From NCBI GenBank assembly GCA_946494435.1, contig CAMMBO010000015.1, forward strand, positions 1 through 17,449: a stretch of 17,449 nucleotides of DNA. The letters are read 5' to 3'. Position 1 is the stretch's first letter. Each line of letters begins with the position of its first letter. Below are positions 1 to 6,920 of this stretch, one piece after another. The stretch comes from an uncultured Mycoplasmatota bacterium (GTDB lineage: Bacteria > Bacillota_I > Bacilli_A > RF39 > UBA660). A program made the translations under genes and the position numbers. Under the pieces are notes generated by a model. It worked only from the letters and a program-made list of their open reading frames with translations, made no database searches and was not told the origin of the DNA.

Positions 1-17
1 TTCTTTTTGCCAAACAT
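1..17 (-). CDS. 5' end of an unknown gene, cut by the window edge
   Basis: Only the first codons are visible. An ATG at 17-15 starts Met-Phe-Gly-Lys-Lys and the frame runs off the left edge. The start is supported by a strong AGGAGGAA ribosome binding site eight bases upstream and by a promoter-like extended -10 element further upstream. The gene lies downstream of, and on the same strand as, the Gre-like gene. Nothing can be said about function. Confidence 0.6.
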
Positions 18-48
18 AAATTAATTCCTCCTGTTTTATATTAAATTT

Positions 49-57
49 ATTCTAGCA
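49..57 (-). promoter_or_regulatory. Extended -10 promoter for the gene at the left edge
   Basis: On the minus strand this reads TG-C-TAGAAT, a full extended -10 motif (TGn followed by a 5 of 6 match to TATAAT). No good -35 box lies 17 bases upstream, as is common for extended -10 promoters. Transcription would start near position 42, about 25 bases before the ATG at 17. It lies just after the Gre-like stop codon, so the next gene probably has its own transcript. Confidence 0.5.
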
Positions 58-84
58 CATCTATTAATTTTTAGAAAGATTATT

Positions 85-564
85 TTAACTGCAATTTTCT
101 ATTCCTAATATCTCCACATTATAAGTATTATCTCCTACTTTATAACTTACTTTATCTCCTACTCTTTTACCATAAATTGCAGAACCTAAAGGACTGTTTA
201 TTGTAATACTATTATCATCTATATTACTATTAATATCACCAGTTATTATATATTCTTCAACCGAATCATCTTCTATAAATAATAACTCTACTTTCATATT
301 AAGACTAACTGTGCCATTAGATTCCTTATCTACAATAACAATATCTTTTAGCATGCTTTTCTTTTTATTATATTTTTGAAATAACTCAGCTTCCTTATGC
401 ATAGTCTCTTCATAAGCAAAGTTATCGTGCCAACCATCTCCATAAGCATCATCACTAGCATAAATACTCATAAGTTTAGCATTAGCATCTATTTCTTTTT
501 TTATATCTTCAAGACTCTTCAAATAATTTTCATAACCTGCTTTATCTAAATATATTTTACTCAT
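85..564 (-). CDS. GreA/GreB-family transcription elongation factor (159 aa)
   Basis: Probable transcript-cleavage or secondary-channel factor of RNA polymerase. The N-terminal half (about 1-75) is helical and charged like the Gre coiled coil, with an acidic tip around G42-D43-G-W-H-D47-N48. This resembles the GreA tip (G-D-x-x-E-N-A-E-Y) with one extra residue and Asp in place of Glu. The C-terminal domain carries the Gre signature SPLGSAIYGKRVGD at 124-137. The length matches GreA (about 158 aa). An upstream in-frame Met would add 25 residues inside the HelD gene. The start at 564 is preferred because AGAGGAG lies about nine bases before it. The start overlaps the last 8 bases of the HelD gene, so translation is probably coupled. 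It is a divergent paralogue rather than obviously the housekeeping GreA. Family assignment is good; cleavage activity is inferred. Confidence 0.82.
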   Translation of the reverse strand: MSKIYLDKAGYENYLKSLEDIKKEIDANAKLMSIYASDDAYGDGWHDNFAYEETMHKEAELFQKYNKKKSMLKDIVIVDKESNGTVSLNMKVELLFIEDDSVEEYIITGDINSNIDDNSITINSPLGSAIYGKRVGDKVSYKVGDNTYNVEILGIENCS

Positions 565-2557
565 AAATAATAAGCTCCTCTCTTGCTCTTGTACAAGCGA
601 CATAATAAAGGTATTTATTCTTCTTAAAGGTCTCATCATTATCTATTATAATAACACTATCAAACTCTAGACCTTTAGCAATATAACTAGGAACTACCAC
701 TAAGTCTTTAATAAATGATTTAGACTCTTCTGTTAGTAAACTAATATTTAAATCATCTTTTAATAAGTCATAAATATCTTCTGCTTCCCTATCTTCTTTA
801 GTTATGATAGCAAGGGACTTATATGTATTAGTAAGAGTATTTATATCAGTAAGTAATGCCTCTTTAATATCTTTAGGTTTTCTAATTATTACATCTTTAT
901 TATTACTCTTCTTAATGGCATTAACATAATCTAAATTTAATATTTTATTAGTATATTCTATTATCTCTTTAGTAGATCTATAAGTCTTTAATAACTCTAA
1001 GTAATTACTATCACTAAATATCTCTTTTAACTCTTCTAAAGACTCATACTTGTAATAAGGATTAATATTTTGATTAACATCACCTAATATGGTAAAATCT
1101 GCTTTTTTAAACATCTCTTTAATAATTACATATTGTAAATAATTATAGTCCTGGGCTTCATCAATAACTACTTGTTTAATATAATTATTATAAGGAAAAC
1201 CAAATAATTTACCTTTTAAATATGATATAAGTAAAGCATCATCATAACCTATTACTTTGGTATTTTTAATTTCTAACTTATATTTAGCATAACTACTCTT
1301 AAAAAAGTCTTTATAGATATCTTTTATATTTAAAGATATATTAATATTTTCTTTAATTAATTTTCTAATAGGAGCCTTTCTCTTACCTGGTGTTCCATAA
1401 TACTTTAATGATAAATATTTAGCAGCTTCATCAATTCTTTCTACTAAAGGGAATCTACTATATTTATCTTTAAGTAAATAGTTTAACTCATCCCTACTTA
1501 CTTCATTTATCTTATCTAGTTCTATATCATTAATAACCTTAAAGTTCTTTATAAAAGCACTAATATAGTTATCTAAGTCTTTAATAATCTCTTTACTCTG
1601 TTTATATTTAATAATATCTACATCACTTTTATCACCTTTATAGTACTTACTAATAAATGAAGGAAAACTCTCTATATTTTTATACTCTTTTAAGAAATAA
1701 CTTAAGTAATCACTAAAGGTTGTCTCAAGTGTATTCGCTTCTCCTAATTCCGGTAAGACATTAGAAATATACTCTGAAAATATCTTATTAGGTGAAAAGA
1801 TTAAAACATTATTAGAACTTAAATTATTAATTCTATATAGAAGGAAAGCGATACGATGTAAGGCCACAGATGTTTTCCCACTACCAGCGATACCTTGTAC
1901 TATTAGATTATGGTCATCTAAGTTACGGATTATCTTATTCTGTTCTGCCTGAATAGTATTAACTATGTTTTTCATCTTTTCATTATCAGTTGTAGCGATT
2001 ACTTTTTGTAATAATTCATCATCTATATTTAGAGAATTATCAAAAACATTTATTAGTTTTCTCTTCTCTATTATATATTGTCTTTTTCTTAAAAGACTTC
2101 CTTCATGAATATAGTCATCTACTCTATATTTACAAGGCCCTACTTCATAATCATAAAACAAACTGCAAATAGGACTTCGCCAGTCATAAAGAATATTATC
2201 ATAATTCTCATCTTTTAAATAAGTTAAAGCCATATAAATATCATAAGTATTACCTTCATTATCTTTATAGAGGAATGATGCAAAATAAGGCTTATCTTTA
2301 ATATTAATTAAAGACTTATAATACTTTCTTTTACTAAGTACTCTTAAAGCTTCTAACTCATCACTTGCCATTACTTGATTAAATTCGGCACTATCAAAAG
2401 ATGATTTATCTTGGTAATTAAGTTTCCTAAAATTAATAAGTTCTTCTTCCTTTAAGAACAAATCACTGCTAGCTTCATTAATCTCTTTATCAAGTTTCTC
2501 TAAAACATCCTGTAACTTCTTCTTTTCTTTTAATATTTCTTCTTTACTAATAGACAT
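557..2557 (-). CDS. helD: HelD-type superfamily 1 helicase-like ATPase, RNA polymerase recycling factor (666 aa)
   Basis: HelD proteins are UvrD-like ATPases that bind RNA polymerase, pry open its clamp and secondary channel, and release stalled or post-termination complexes. The Q-like motif (IQAEQNKIIR, 202-211), Walker A (GIAGSGKT, 222-229), Walker B (VVIDEAQD, 463-470), motif III (LGDVNQ, 491-496), motif IV (LKTYRST, 523-529), motif V (AKGLEFDSVI, 627-636) and motif VI (YVACTRARE, 652-660) are all present. The segment YDWRSPICSLFYDYEVG (124-140) is characteristic of HelD rather than UvrD, PcrA or Rep. Residues 5-45 form a charged helical N-terminus, the region that inserts into the secondary channel in HelD structures. 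At 666 aa it is about 100 aa shorter than B. subtilis HelD (774 aa), so some lineage-specific insert is reduced. The start is supported by AAGGAGGG. Its stop overlaps the start of the Gre-like gene. Confidence 0.9.
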   Translation of the reverse strand: MSISKEEILKEKKKLQDVLEKLDKEINEASSDLFLKEEELINFRKLNYQDKSSFDSAEFNQVMASDELEALRVLSKRKYYKSLINIKDKPYFASFLYKDNEGNTYDIYMALTYLKDENYDNILYDWRSPICSLFYDYEVGPCKYRVDDYIHEGSLLRKRQYIIEKRKLINVFDNSLNIDDELLQKVIATTDNEKMKNIVNTIQAEQNKIIRNLDDHNLIVQGIAGSGKTSVALHRIAFLLYRINNLSSNNVLIFSPNKIFSEYISNVLPELGEANTLETTFSDYLSYFLKEYKNIESFPSFISKYYKGDKSDVDIIKYKQSKEIIKDLDNYISAFIKNFKVINDIELDKINEVSRDELNYLLKDKYSRFPLVERIDEAAKYLSLKYYGTPGKRKAPIRKLIKENINISLNIKDIYKDFFKSSYAKYKLEIKNTKVIGYDDALLISYLKGKLFGFPYNNYIKQVVIDEAQDYNYLQYVIIKEMFKKADFTILGDVNQNINPYYKYESLEELKEIFSDSNYLELLKTYRSTKEIIEYTNKILNLDYVNAIKKSNNKDVIIRKPKDIKEALLTDINTLTNTYKSLAIITKEDREAEDIYDLLKDDLNISLLTEESKSFIKDLVVVPSYIAKGLEFDSVIIIDNDETFKKNKYLYYVACTRAREELIIYE

Positions 2558-2592
2558 ATTATCCCTCCTTCTAATTATTAGTAAAGTTCCCT

Positions 2593-2625
2593 GAAAACGA
2601 AGAAAACCCGCATAAATTAATATGC
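2593..2625 (-). other. HelD leader: small hairpin and GAAAAC repeats
   Basis: The 152-base gap before HelD contains a 5-bp inverted repeat, GCATA at 2610-2614 and TATGC at 2621-2625, with a 6-base loop. On the minus strand it is followed by GGGTTTTC. Next come two copies of GAAAAC on the plus strand (2593-2598 and 2602-2607), nine bases apart. It may be a weak terminator for the upstream unknown gene or a leader element. It is too short for a known riboswitch. Confidence 0.25.
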
Positions 2626-2649
2626 AGTTAAATAAAAAGTTAAGTTTTA

Positions 2650-2677
2650 AGCATAAACGTCAATAAGAATATATCAA
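2650..2677 (-). promoter_or_regulatory. Candidate promoter for helD-gre
   Basis: On the minus strand TTGATA (2677-2672) lies 16 bases before TATGCT (2655-2650), a 5 of 6 and a 4 of 6 match to the SigA consensus. An overlapping TTGACG at 2660-2665 could be a second -35 element, but no good -10 sits at the right spacing. The leader before the HelD ATG would be about 85 bases. Read-through from the gene upstream is also possible. Confidence 0.35.
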
Positions 2678-2709
2678 ATAAATATTATTTTGTAAATAGT
2701 TTATCTTAA

Positions 2710-3750
2710 TTATACAACTCTTGGACTATATTTTCTCTTCTTCTTAGTCAATACCTTTTGTACTTTATCAAAAACAACATAAGCATCTTTATCTAGATTA
2801 GCAATATCTAATAAATGTTCTTTTTCATATCCATCTTTCATCATCGCTAAACTCTCTTTTTCTCTAAAGTCTCTAAAAGCATTATCCATAACTCCTAAAG
2901 CTCCTTTAGAGTTATATCCAAAGTCACTATATTCTCTTACTTGTTTTCTTTCTGTAATAAATTTATTAATATATATAGCAGATGCTATCTCTTCACTTAA
3001 TGATTTAGAATTATTATCTATACTATTTCTATCTATATAAGTTAAATTATATTTAGTACATAAATTATATAAAGATTCATTAAAAGAGATTACTAGGTTC
3101 TTAACTTCTTCTAAAGTATTAGGAATAGAAGCATTTAATACATAAATATCACTTTTATCATTAATAGATAAAATATTATAAAAGTTTCTTTCTACTCCTG
3201 TCATAACTCTACTTAATGTTTTTTTACCCTTAATCTTCTTTAAAGTATAATCAATATTCTTAGGGTAATTTACTCCATCAAAATCTATCTCTCTTTTTAA
3301 ATTACTATAACCACTAGAATAAATTATTATCGGATTAGATGCTGCTTCTAATAAAGAAGTTATACAAGTAGTATCATCATCTCTATTAATTAGATTTCTA
3401 AAAGTAGATAAATATCCTATTTTCCCTAATGCTTTAGGTAAGTGCCTATTTACCATAAACTTTTCTAAGGTTAAAACATTACTATAAACAATAGACAATT
3501 TTATCTCTTCGATACTTAAATTACTCTTTAAAAAATAATTAATATGTTCTGTTTTATTCATTAAAGGTGAAAAAGCATCTACTACTGTTGTCTTTAACTC
3601 ATCAGTACTTAGAAGTTCACTTAAGTAATCTAACAAATCTTTCTTAAAAAAAGAACTAGCATTATTTACTACTTCTAAATCATTAAAGCCAATAATAGTT
3701 AATTCATCTTTATAATAATCTCTTAATTTAGCAAGTTTTTCTTTATCCAT
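2710..3750 (-). CDS. Unrecognised 346-aa protein with faint SGNH-hydrolase resemblance
   Basis: I do not recognise this protein firmly. The middle part resembles SGNH/GDSL hydrolases: NPIIIYSSGYSN (139-150) looks like block III with its Gly and Asn, DIYVLNASIPN (201-211) like the following strand, and NESLYNLCTKYNLTYID (224-240) like the 'N..l...a....yvD' segment. However, no Gly-Asp-Ser nucleophile motif and no late Asp-x-x-His are visible, so it may be an inactive relative or the likeness may be chance. There is no signal peptide and no membrane segment. The C-terminus is basic (KKKRK near 337-341). The start has GAAAGGAGA at good spacing. It lies 16 bases after the 127-aa gene and shares its promoter. 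Confidence 0.75.
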   Translation of the reverse strand: MDKEKLAKLRDYYKDELTIIGFNDLEVVNNASSFFKKDLLDYLSELLSTDELKTTVVDAFSPLMNKTEHINYFLKSNLSIEEIKLSIVYSNVLTLEKFMVNRHLPKALGKIGYLSTFRNLINRDDDTTCITSLLEAASNPIIIYSSGYSNLKREIDFDGVNYPKNIDYTLKKIKGKKTLSRVMTGVERNFYNILSINDKSDIYVLNASIPNTLEEVKNLVISFNESLYNLCTKYNLTYIDRNSIDNNSKSLSEEIASAIYINKFITERKQVREYSDFGYNSKGALGVMDNAFRDFREKESLAMMKDGYEKEHLLDIANLDKDAYVVFDKVQKVLTKKKRKYSPRVV

Positions 3751-3766
3751 ACTAGTTCTCCTTTCA

Positions 3767-4150
3767 TTATAATCTAGTTTTATTTTTATAGTTTCTTCTT
3801 ACATCTTTTACTTCTTCATAGTCTATACAATATCTTTCTAAAAAGCAAAGAGCAACATTCATTTCTAATTTATTAAATTCTAAATAATTATCTTTAATAT
3901 ATTTTTCAACAGCATCTTCATAAGTTAAACTTTCATCAGTATTAATTTTATTAAATGTAACAGACTTAAGTGGACTTACTGTATCTTTTGCTAGACTATC
4001 TGCTTTAAGAGAAAAGATACTATCTTTTGAATCACTTGGTCCTAAACCATATATCTCATCAAAACTAATATTAAAATAATTATTTTTTTGATAGGGATTA
4101 TAAAAACTAACAGAAAACTTTATTGTTTCTTTATCAAAAGTTCCTTTCAT
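3767..4150 (-). CDS. Unrecognised 127-aa protein
   Basis: No family is recognised. It is a soluble protein of mixed charge with no membrane segment or signal peptide. The N-terminal half looks beta-rich (TIKFSVSFYNPY, FNISFDEIYGLG) and the C-terminal half helical and basic. A longer reading starting 9 codons upstream, at 4177, is rejected: that ATG lies upstream of the transcription start predicted from the strong promoter, while the ATG at 4150 is preceded by AAGGAGGAA. It is the first gene of a pair with the 346-aa protein. The divergent neighbour is uvsE, but nothing shows a functional link. Confidence 0.75.
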   Translation of the reverse strand: MKGTFDKETIKFSVSFYNPYQKNNYFNISFDEIYGLGPSDSKDSIFSLKADSLAKDTVSPLKSVTFNKINTDESLTYEDAVEKYIKDNYLEFNKLEMNVALCFLERYCIDYEEVKDVRRNYKNKTRL

Positions 4151-4178
4151 AATAAAATTCCTCCTTTTTCTAAACATT

Positions 4179-4206
4179 ATTATAGATAAAAAGTATAAAA
4201 AGTCAA
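4179..4206 (-). promoter_or_regulatory. Strong SigA-type promoter for the two unknown genes
   Basis: On the minus strand TTGACT (4206-4201) is followed after 16 bases by a perfect TATAAT (4184-4179). Transcription would start near 4172, leaving a leader of about 22 bases with AAGGAGG before the ATG at 4150. This is the closest match to consensus in the window and fixes the start of the downstream gene. Confidence 0.75.
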
Positions 4207-4238
4207 TAATTATTAAAACTATAAATGGTGAAATTTTA

Positions 4239-5183
4239 ATGAAAATAAATTTAGGTTATGTAGGTAATCCCCCAACTCTTTTAGATATATATTCTCATAA
4301 TTTAACTTTTAAAGAGTTTTCTAAATATGATAATGACAAAGGAATAGATTTACTAACAAAAAGAATAAAACTAAACTTTAAAAACTTTCAAAAGGTCTTA
4401 AAATATAACTATGATAACAAGATTAAATTCTATAGAATGACTCATACTATGTTTCCCTTACTTACGCATCCAAATGTTAATATTGATTATAAGAAAGTAT
4501 TTAAAGATGATTTTAATAAATTAAAGGAAACTATAAATAAGTATAATATTAGAATAGATACACATCCTGACGAATTTTGTCTATTAACTAGTGAAAAGAA
4601 AAGTGTTATCGATAATAGTATAGAAATACTAAAGTTTCACTTAGAAATATTTAAATTATTAGGTATAAATGGTAAGTGTGTATTACATCTAGGTAGTTCT
4701 AAACCAACTAAGGAAGAAGCATTAAATAGATTTAGAGATAATTTTAATAAGTTGCCTATAGAGTTAAAGAAGTTAATAATATTAGAAAATGATGATAAAA
4801 CCTATACCGTAACTGATACTTTATTAATATGTGAAGAGTTAAATATTCCTATGGTCTTAGATTATCATCACTTTAGTTGTAATCATCTAAAAAATGAAAG
4901 AATAGATAAACTATTACCTAGAATTATAAAGACATGGGAAAATACTAATTTAAATCCTAAAATGCATTTTTCTTGTCCTTTAAACTCTAAACAAAAAAGA
5001 AATCATAGTACTTATTTAAACTATAACTCCTTTATTAGGTTTTTAAAATTATTAAAGCCTCTTAATACGGATATAGATATAATGTTAGAAGCGAAAGGTA
5101 AGGATGAAGCTTTATTTAGGTTAGTAAGACAACTTAAATTTTATAAAGATTTTAAAGTAAAGGGAACTACTATTATTTTATAA
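4239..5183 (+). CDS. uvsE: UV damage endonuclease, UVDE/UvsE family (314 aa)
   Basis: This enzyme nicks DNA 5' to UV photoproducts and some other lesions, starting an excision pathway independent of UvrABC. It is a TIM-barrel metal enzyme of about the usual length (about 300 aa). The expected metal ligands can be read at family spacing: H69 (MTHT), H109 (DTHP), H150 (VLHLG), E183 (LEND), D208 and H211 (LDYHHF), H243 (MHFS) and E284 (MLEAKGKD). K241 sits two residues before H243, where UVDE carries its modified lysine. The usual HP-x-Q-F/Y segment reads HPDEF, so the lesion-probing Gln appears to be Glu. The ribosome binding site is weak (GGTGA). No convincing promoter is visible in the short divergent gap. 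The 3' end overlaps the convergent kinase gene by 11 bases. Confidence 0.9.
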   Translation: MKINLGYVGNPPTLLDIYSHNLTFKEFSKYDNDKGIDLLTKRIKLNFKNFQKVLKYNYDNKIKFYRMTHTMFPLLTHPNVNIDYKKVFKDDFNKLKETINKYNIRIDTHPDEFCLLTSEKKSVIDNSIEILKFHLEIFKLLGINGKCVLHLGSSKPTKEEALNRFRDNFNKLPIELKKLIILENDDKTYTVTDTLLICEELNIPMVLDYHHFSCNHLKNERIDKLLPRIIKTWENTNLNPKMHFSCPLNSKQKRNHSTYLNYNSFIRFLKLLKPLNTDIDIMLEAKGKDEALFRLVRQLKFYKDFKVKGTTIIL

Positions 5184-6174
5184 AGTAATTACCTTTAGGA
5201 AAAGTAATAACTACTTTAGTATATTTCAAATAGACTGATTCTATTTTAATATCAATGCCAAGCTTATCACATAGTTTCTTTGTAAGATAAAGTCCTATAC
5301 CACTAGCATTCTTTTTATTTCTATTACTACCAGTAAAGCCTTTAAGAAAGACTTTAGATAAATCACTATCTTTTATCCCTACTCCATTATCATATATTTC
5401 TAATTTTATATTATTTTTAGTACTATCGCCTTTTATTCTAACTAGTCTATCTTTTTTATTTTGATATTTTAGGGAATTACTAATTATCTGTCCTATTATA
5501 AAGTTTAACCATTTTATATCAGTATAAACTTTTAAATTATCTAAATCCTTTACTTCTACTTTAATATGGTAATTAAGGAGATAATTCTTATACTCCAATA
5601 ATACAGGATGAACAAGGTCAGCAAGTGTTACTTCTTTAATAAAATAATCTTTCTCTACGACATCACTTCTTGCATAAAATAACATTTTATCTACCAATCT
5701 ACTAATCTTTAATACTTCTTCTTTAATTCTTTCATCACTATTATTATCAGCATATAGAGATAAAGCCGAAATAGGTGTCTTAACTTCATGAATAAAACTA
5801 TCTAAGAAGTCAAGATACTCATTCTTAGAGTTTTCTACTTCACTTAATTTATCATTTAAAGCTTTACAAGCCTTATCTAAAGCATAGTAATAGGCCTTAT
5901 TCTCTAGATTCTTAGGTTTATCTATTACTTCTTTAATTAGATATTTCTCATCTAAAGAATCTACTAGATTAACTATTTTCTCATATCTTTTCTTAATCAA
6001 GAGATAACTAATAAATAAAGATATAAAGATAAAAACAATGATTAGGATAGCAAGTAAGATGATAAGACTAGCATTAACTCCTATTAATAAGAGATATATA
6101 CTAAGAAATAAGGTAAAAATCAAACTAATAATTATAAAAAATATCTTTTCTTCTAAATACTCTACAAACATCAT
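5173..6174 (-). CDS. bceS: BceS-type intramembrane-sensing histidine kinase (333 aa)
   Basis: Sensor kinase of an antimicrobial-peptide resistance module. Two N-terminal membrane segments (about 11-31 and 36-60) are joined by a loop of only a few residues, so there is no extracellular sensor domain. In this family the partner ABC transporter does the sensing. The H-box is FIHEVKTPISAL with phospho-acceptor H129. The N-box (IISNSLKY), G1 (DNGVGI) and G2 (ASGIGLYL) boxes of the ATPase domain are intact. The length matches BceS (334 aa). The start shares an ATGATG with the response regulator's TGA (4-base overlap), and the nearest purine-rich site is distant, so translation is probably coupled. 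The adjacent Bce-like transporter supports the assignment. The inducing peptide cannot be told from the sequence. Confidence 0.9.
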   Translation of the reverse strand: MMFVEYLEEKIFFIIISLIFTLFLSIYLLLIGVNASLIILLAILIIVFIFISLFISYLLIKKRYEKIVNLVDSLDEKYLIKEVIDKPKNLENKAYYYALDKACKALNDKLSEVENSKNEYLDFLDSFIHEVKTPISALSLYADNNSDERIKEEVLKISRLVDKMLFYARSDVVEKDYFIKEVTLADLVHPVLLEYKNYLLNYHIKVEVKDLDNLKVYTDIKWLNFIIGQIISNSLKYQNKKDRLVRIKGDSTKNNIKLEIYDNGVGIKDSDLSKVFLKGFTGSNRNKKNASGIGLYLTKKLCDKLGIDIKIESVYLKYTKVVITFPKGNYFIK

Positions 6175-6833
6175 AACTTATAACCAACACCTCTAACTGT
6201 TTTAATAAAATCATCTAGTCCTATATCTCTTAATTTATTTCTTAATCTATTAATATTAACTATTAAGATATTTTCATCCAAATAAAACTTATCATTCCAT
6301 AAATATTCTATTAACATATCTTTAGATAAAGTATTAGGATAGTTTAAGAATAGATAATACATTAGTAAAAACTCATTTCTAGTTAATTCTATCTCTTTAT
6401 CTTGATATTTAATTAAAGATAAATGTAAGTCTAAGACTACCCCATTTACTACAAGTTCTTTATGGTTCTTAGGATTAACTTCATCTAAACATTTTCTAAT
6501 CTTAAGAAGTAATAACTCTTTATTATAAGGTTTAGTTATAAAGTCATATCCTCCACTACTTAAACTCTTTATCTCATCTTCTAAAGTATTTCTACTAGTA
6601 ACAAAGATAACAGGCTTTAAAGTAACTTTTTTAATCTTTTTAATTACTTCATAGCCATTAGTATTAGGTAAGTTAATATCTAATAAAATTAAATCAAGAT
6701 TTATCTCTTTAAGATATTTCTCTATATTAAGAAAATCTTCTATACTACTAACATTATAATTATTATTAGTAAGTAAGATAGATAACTCTTCTCTAATAGT
6801 TTTATCATCTTCTATAATTAATATTCTTTCCAT
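6171..6833 (-). CDS. bceR: BceR-type OmpR-family response regulator (220 aa)
   Basis: DNA-binding partner of the kinase at 5173-6174. The receiver domain (1-115) has the acidic pocket D9/D10, phospho-acceptor D52 (LLLDINLP), T79 (FVTS) and K101 (FITKPY). The C-terminal winged helix (about 125-220) has the OmpR/PhoB pattern ELTRNEFLLMYYL, then NRLRNKLRD, and ends TVRGVGYKL. The likely target is the promoter of the upstream transporter operon, as for BceR; that is inference. The stop codon is TGA and overlaps the kinase ATG. The start has AAAGG eight bases upstream and a promoter of its own, so regulator and kinase can be made without the transporter. Confidence 0.9.
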   Translation of the reverse strand: MERILIIEDDKTIREELSILLTNNNYNVSSIEDFLNIEKYLKEINLDLILLDINLPNTNGYEVIKKIKKVTLKPVIFVTSRNTLEDEIKSLSSGGYDFITKPYNKELLLLKIRKCLDEVNPKNHKELVVNGVVLDLHLSLIKYQDKEIELTRNEFLLMYYLFLNYPNTLSKDMLIEYLWNDKFYLDENILIVNINRLRNKLRDIGLDDFIKTVRGVGYKL

Positions 6834-6854
6834 AAATCTAACCTTTCTATACTT

Positions 6855-6883
6855 ATTTTATATTTCTAAAACCCTTAAGTCAA
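6855..6883 (-). promoter_or_regulatory. Promoter of the regulator-kinase pair
   Basis: On the minus strand TTGACT (6883-6878) lies 17 bases before TAAAAT (6860-6855), a 5 of 6 match at each hexamer. Transcription would start near 6848, 15 bases before the ATG at 6833. A perfect inverted repeat sits just upstream of the -35 box. Confidence 0.6.
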
Positions 6884-6890
6884 TATTAAA

Positions 6891-6916
6891 GAAAAATAGT
6901 AACATTACTATTTTTC
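6891..6916 (-). terminator. Perfect AT-rich inverted repeat after the permease gene
   Basis: Twelve bases (6891-6902) are exactly repeated in inverse at 6905-6916 around a CA centre, giving an 11-12 bp stem ending in a T-rich arm on either strand. It lies 4 bases downstream of the permease stop, which suits an intrinsic terminator or attenuator, although the stem has few G-C pairs. It is also 7 bases upstream of the regulator's -35 box, where an activator or repressor site could lie. Both readings are possible. Confidence 0.5.
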
Positions 6917-6920
6917 ATAA

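Noticed and set aside
565..639. A 25-residue N-terminal extension of the Gre-like protein
   Set aside because: It would overlap HelD by 83 bases, has no Gre similarity, and the internal Met at 564 has a strong ribosome binding site.
4151..4177. An earlier start of the 127-aa gene at 4177
   Set aside because: That ATG lies upstream of the transcription start predicted from the TTGACT/TATAAT promoter, and the Met at 4150 has AAGGAGG.
5173..5183. Overlap of uvsE and the kinase gene as a sign of a misread end
   Set aside because: Both proteins end naturally for their families, and an 11-base tail-to-tail overlap is ordinary in compact genomes.
6171..6173. Mycoplasma-type genetic code (TGA as Trp), suggested by the very low G+C
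   Set aside because: TGA ends the response regulator exactly at the kinase start and also ends topA after a complete zinc ribbon, and Trp residues in conserved motifs are TGG.
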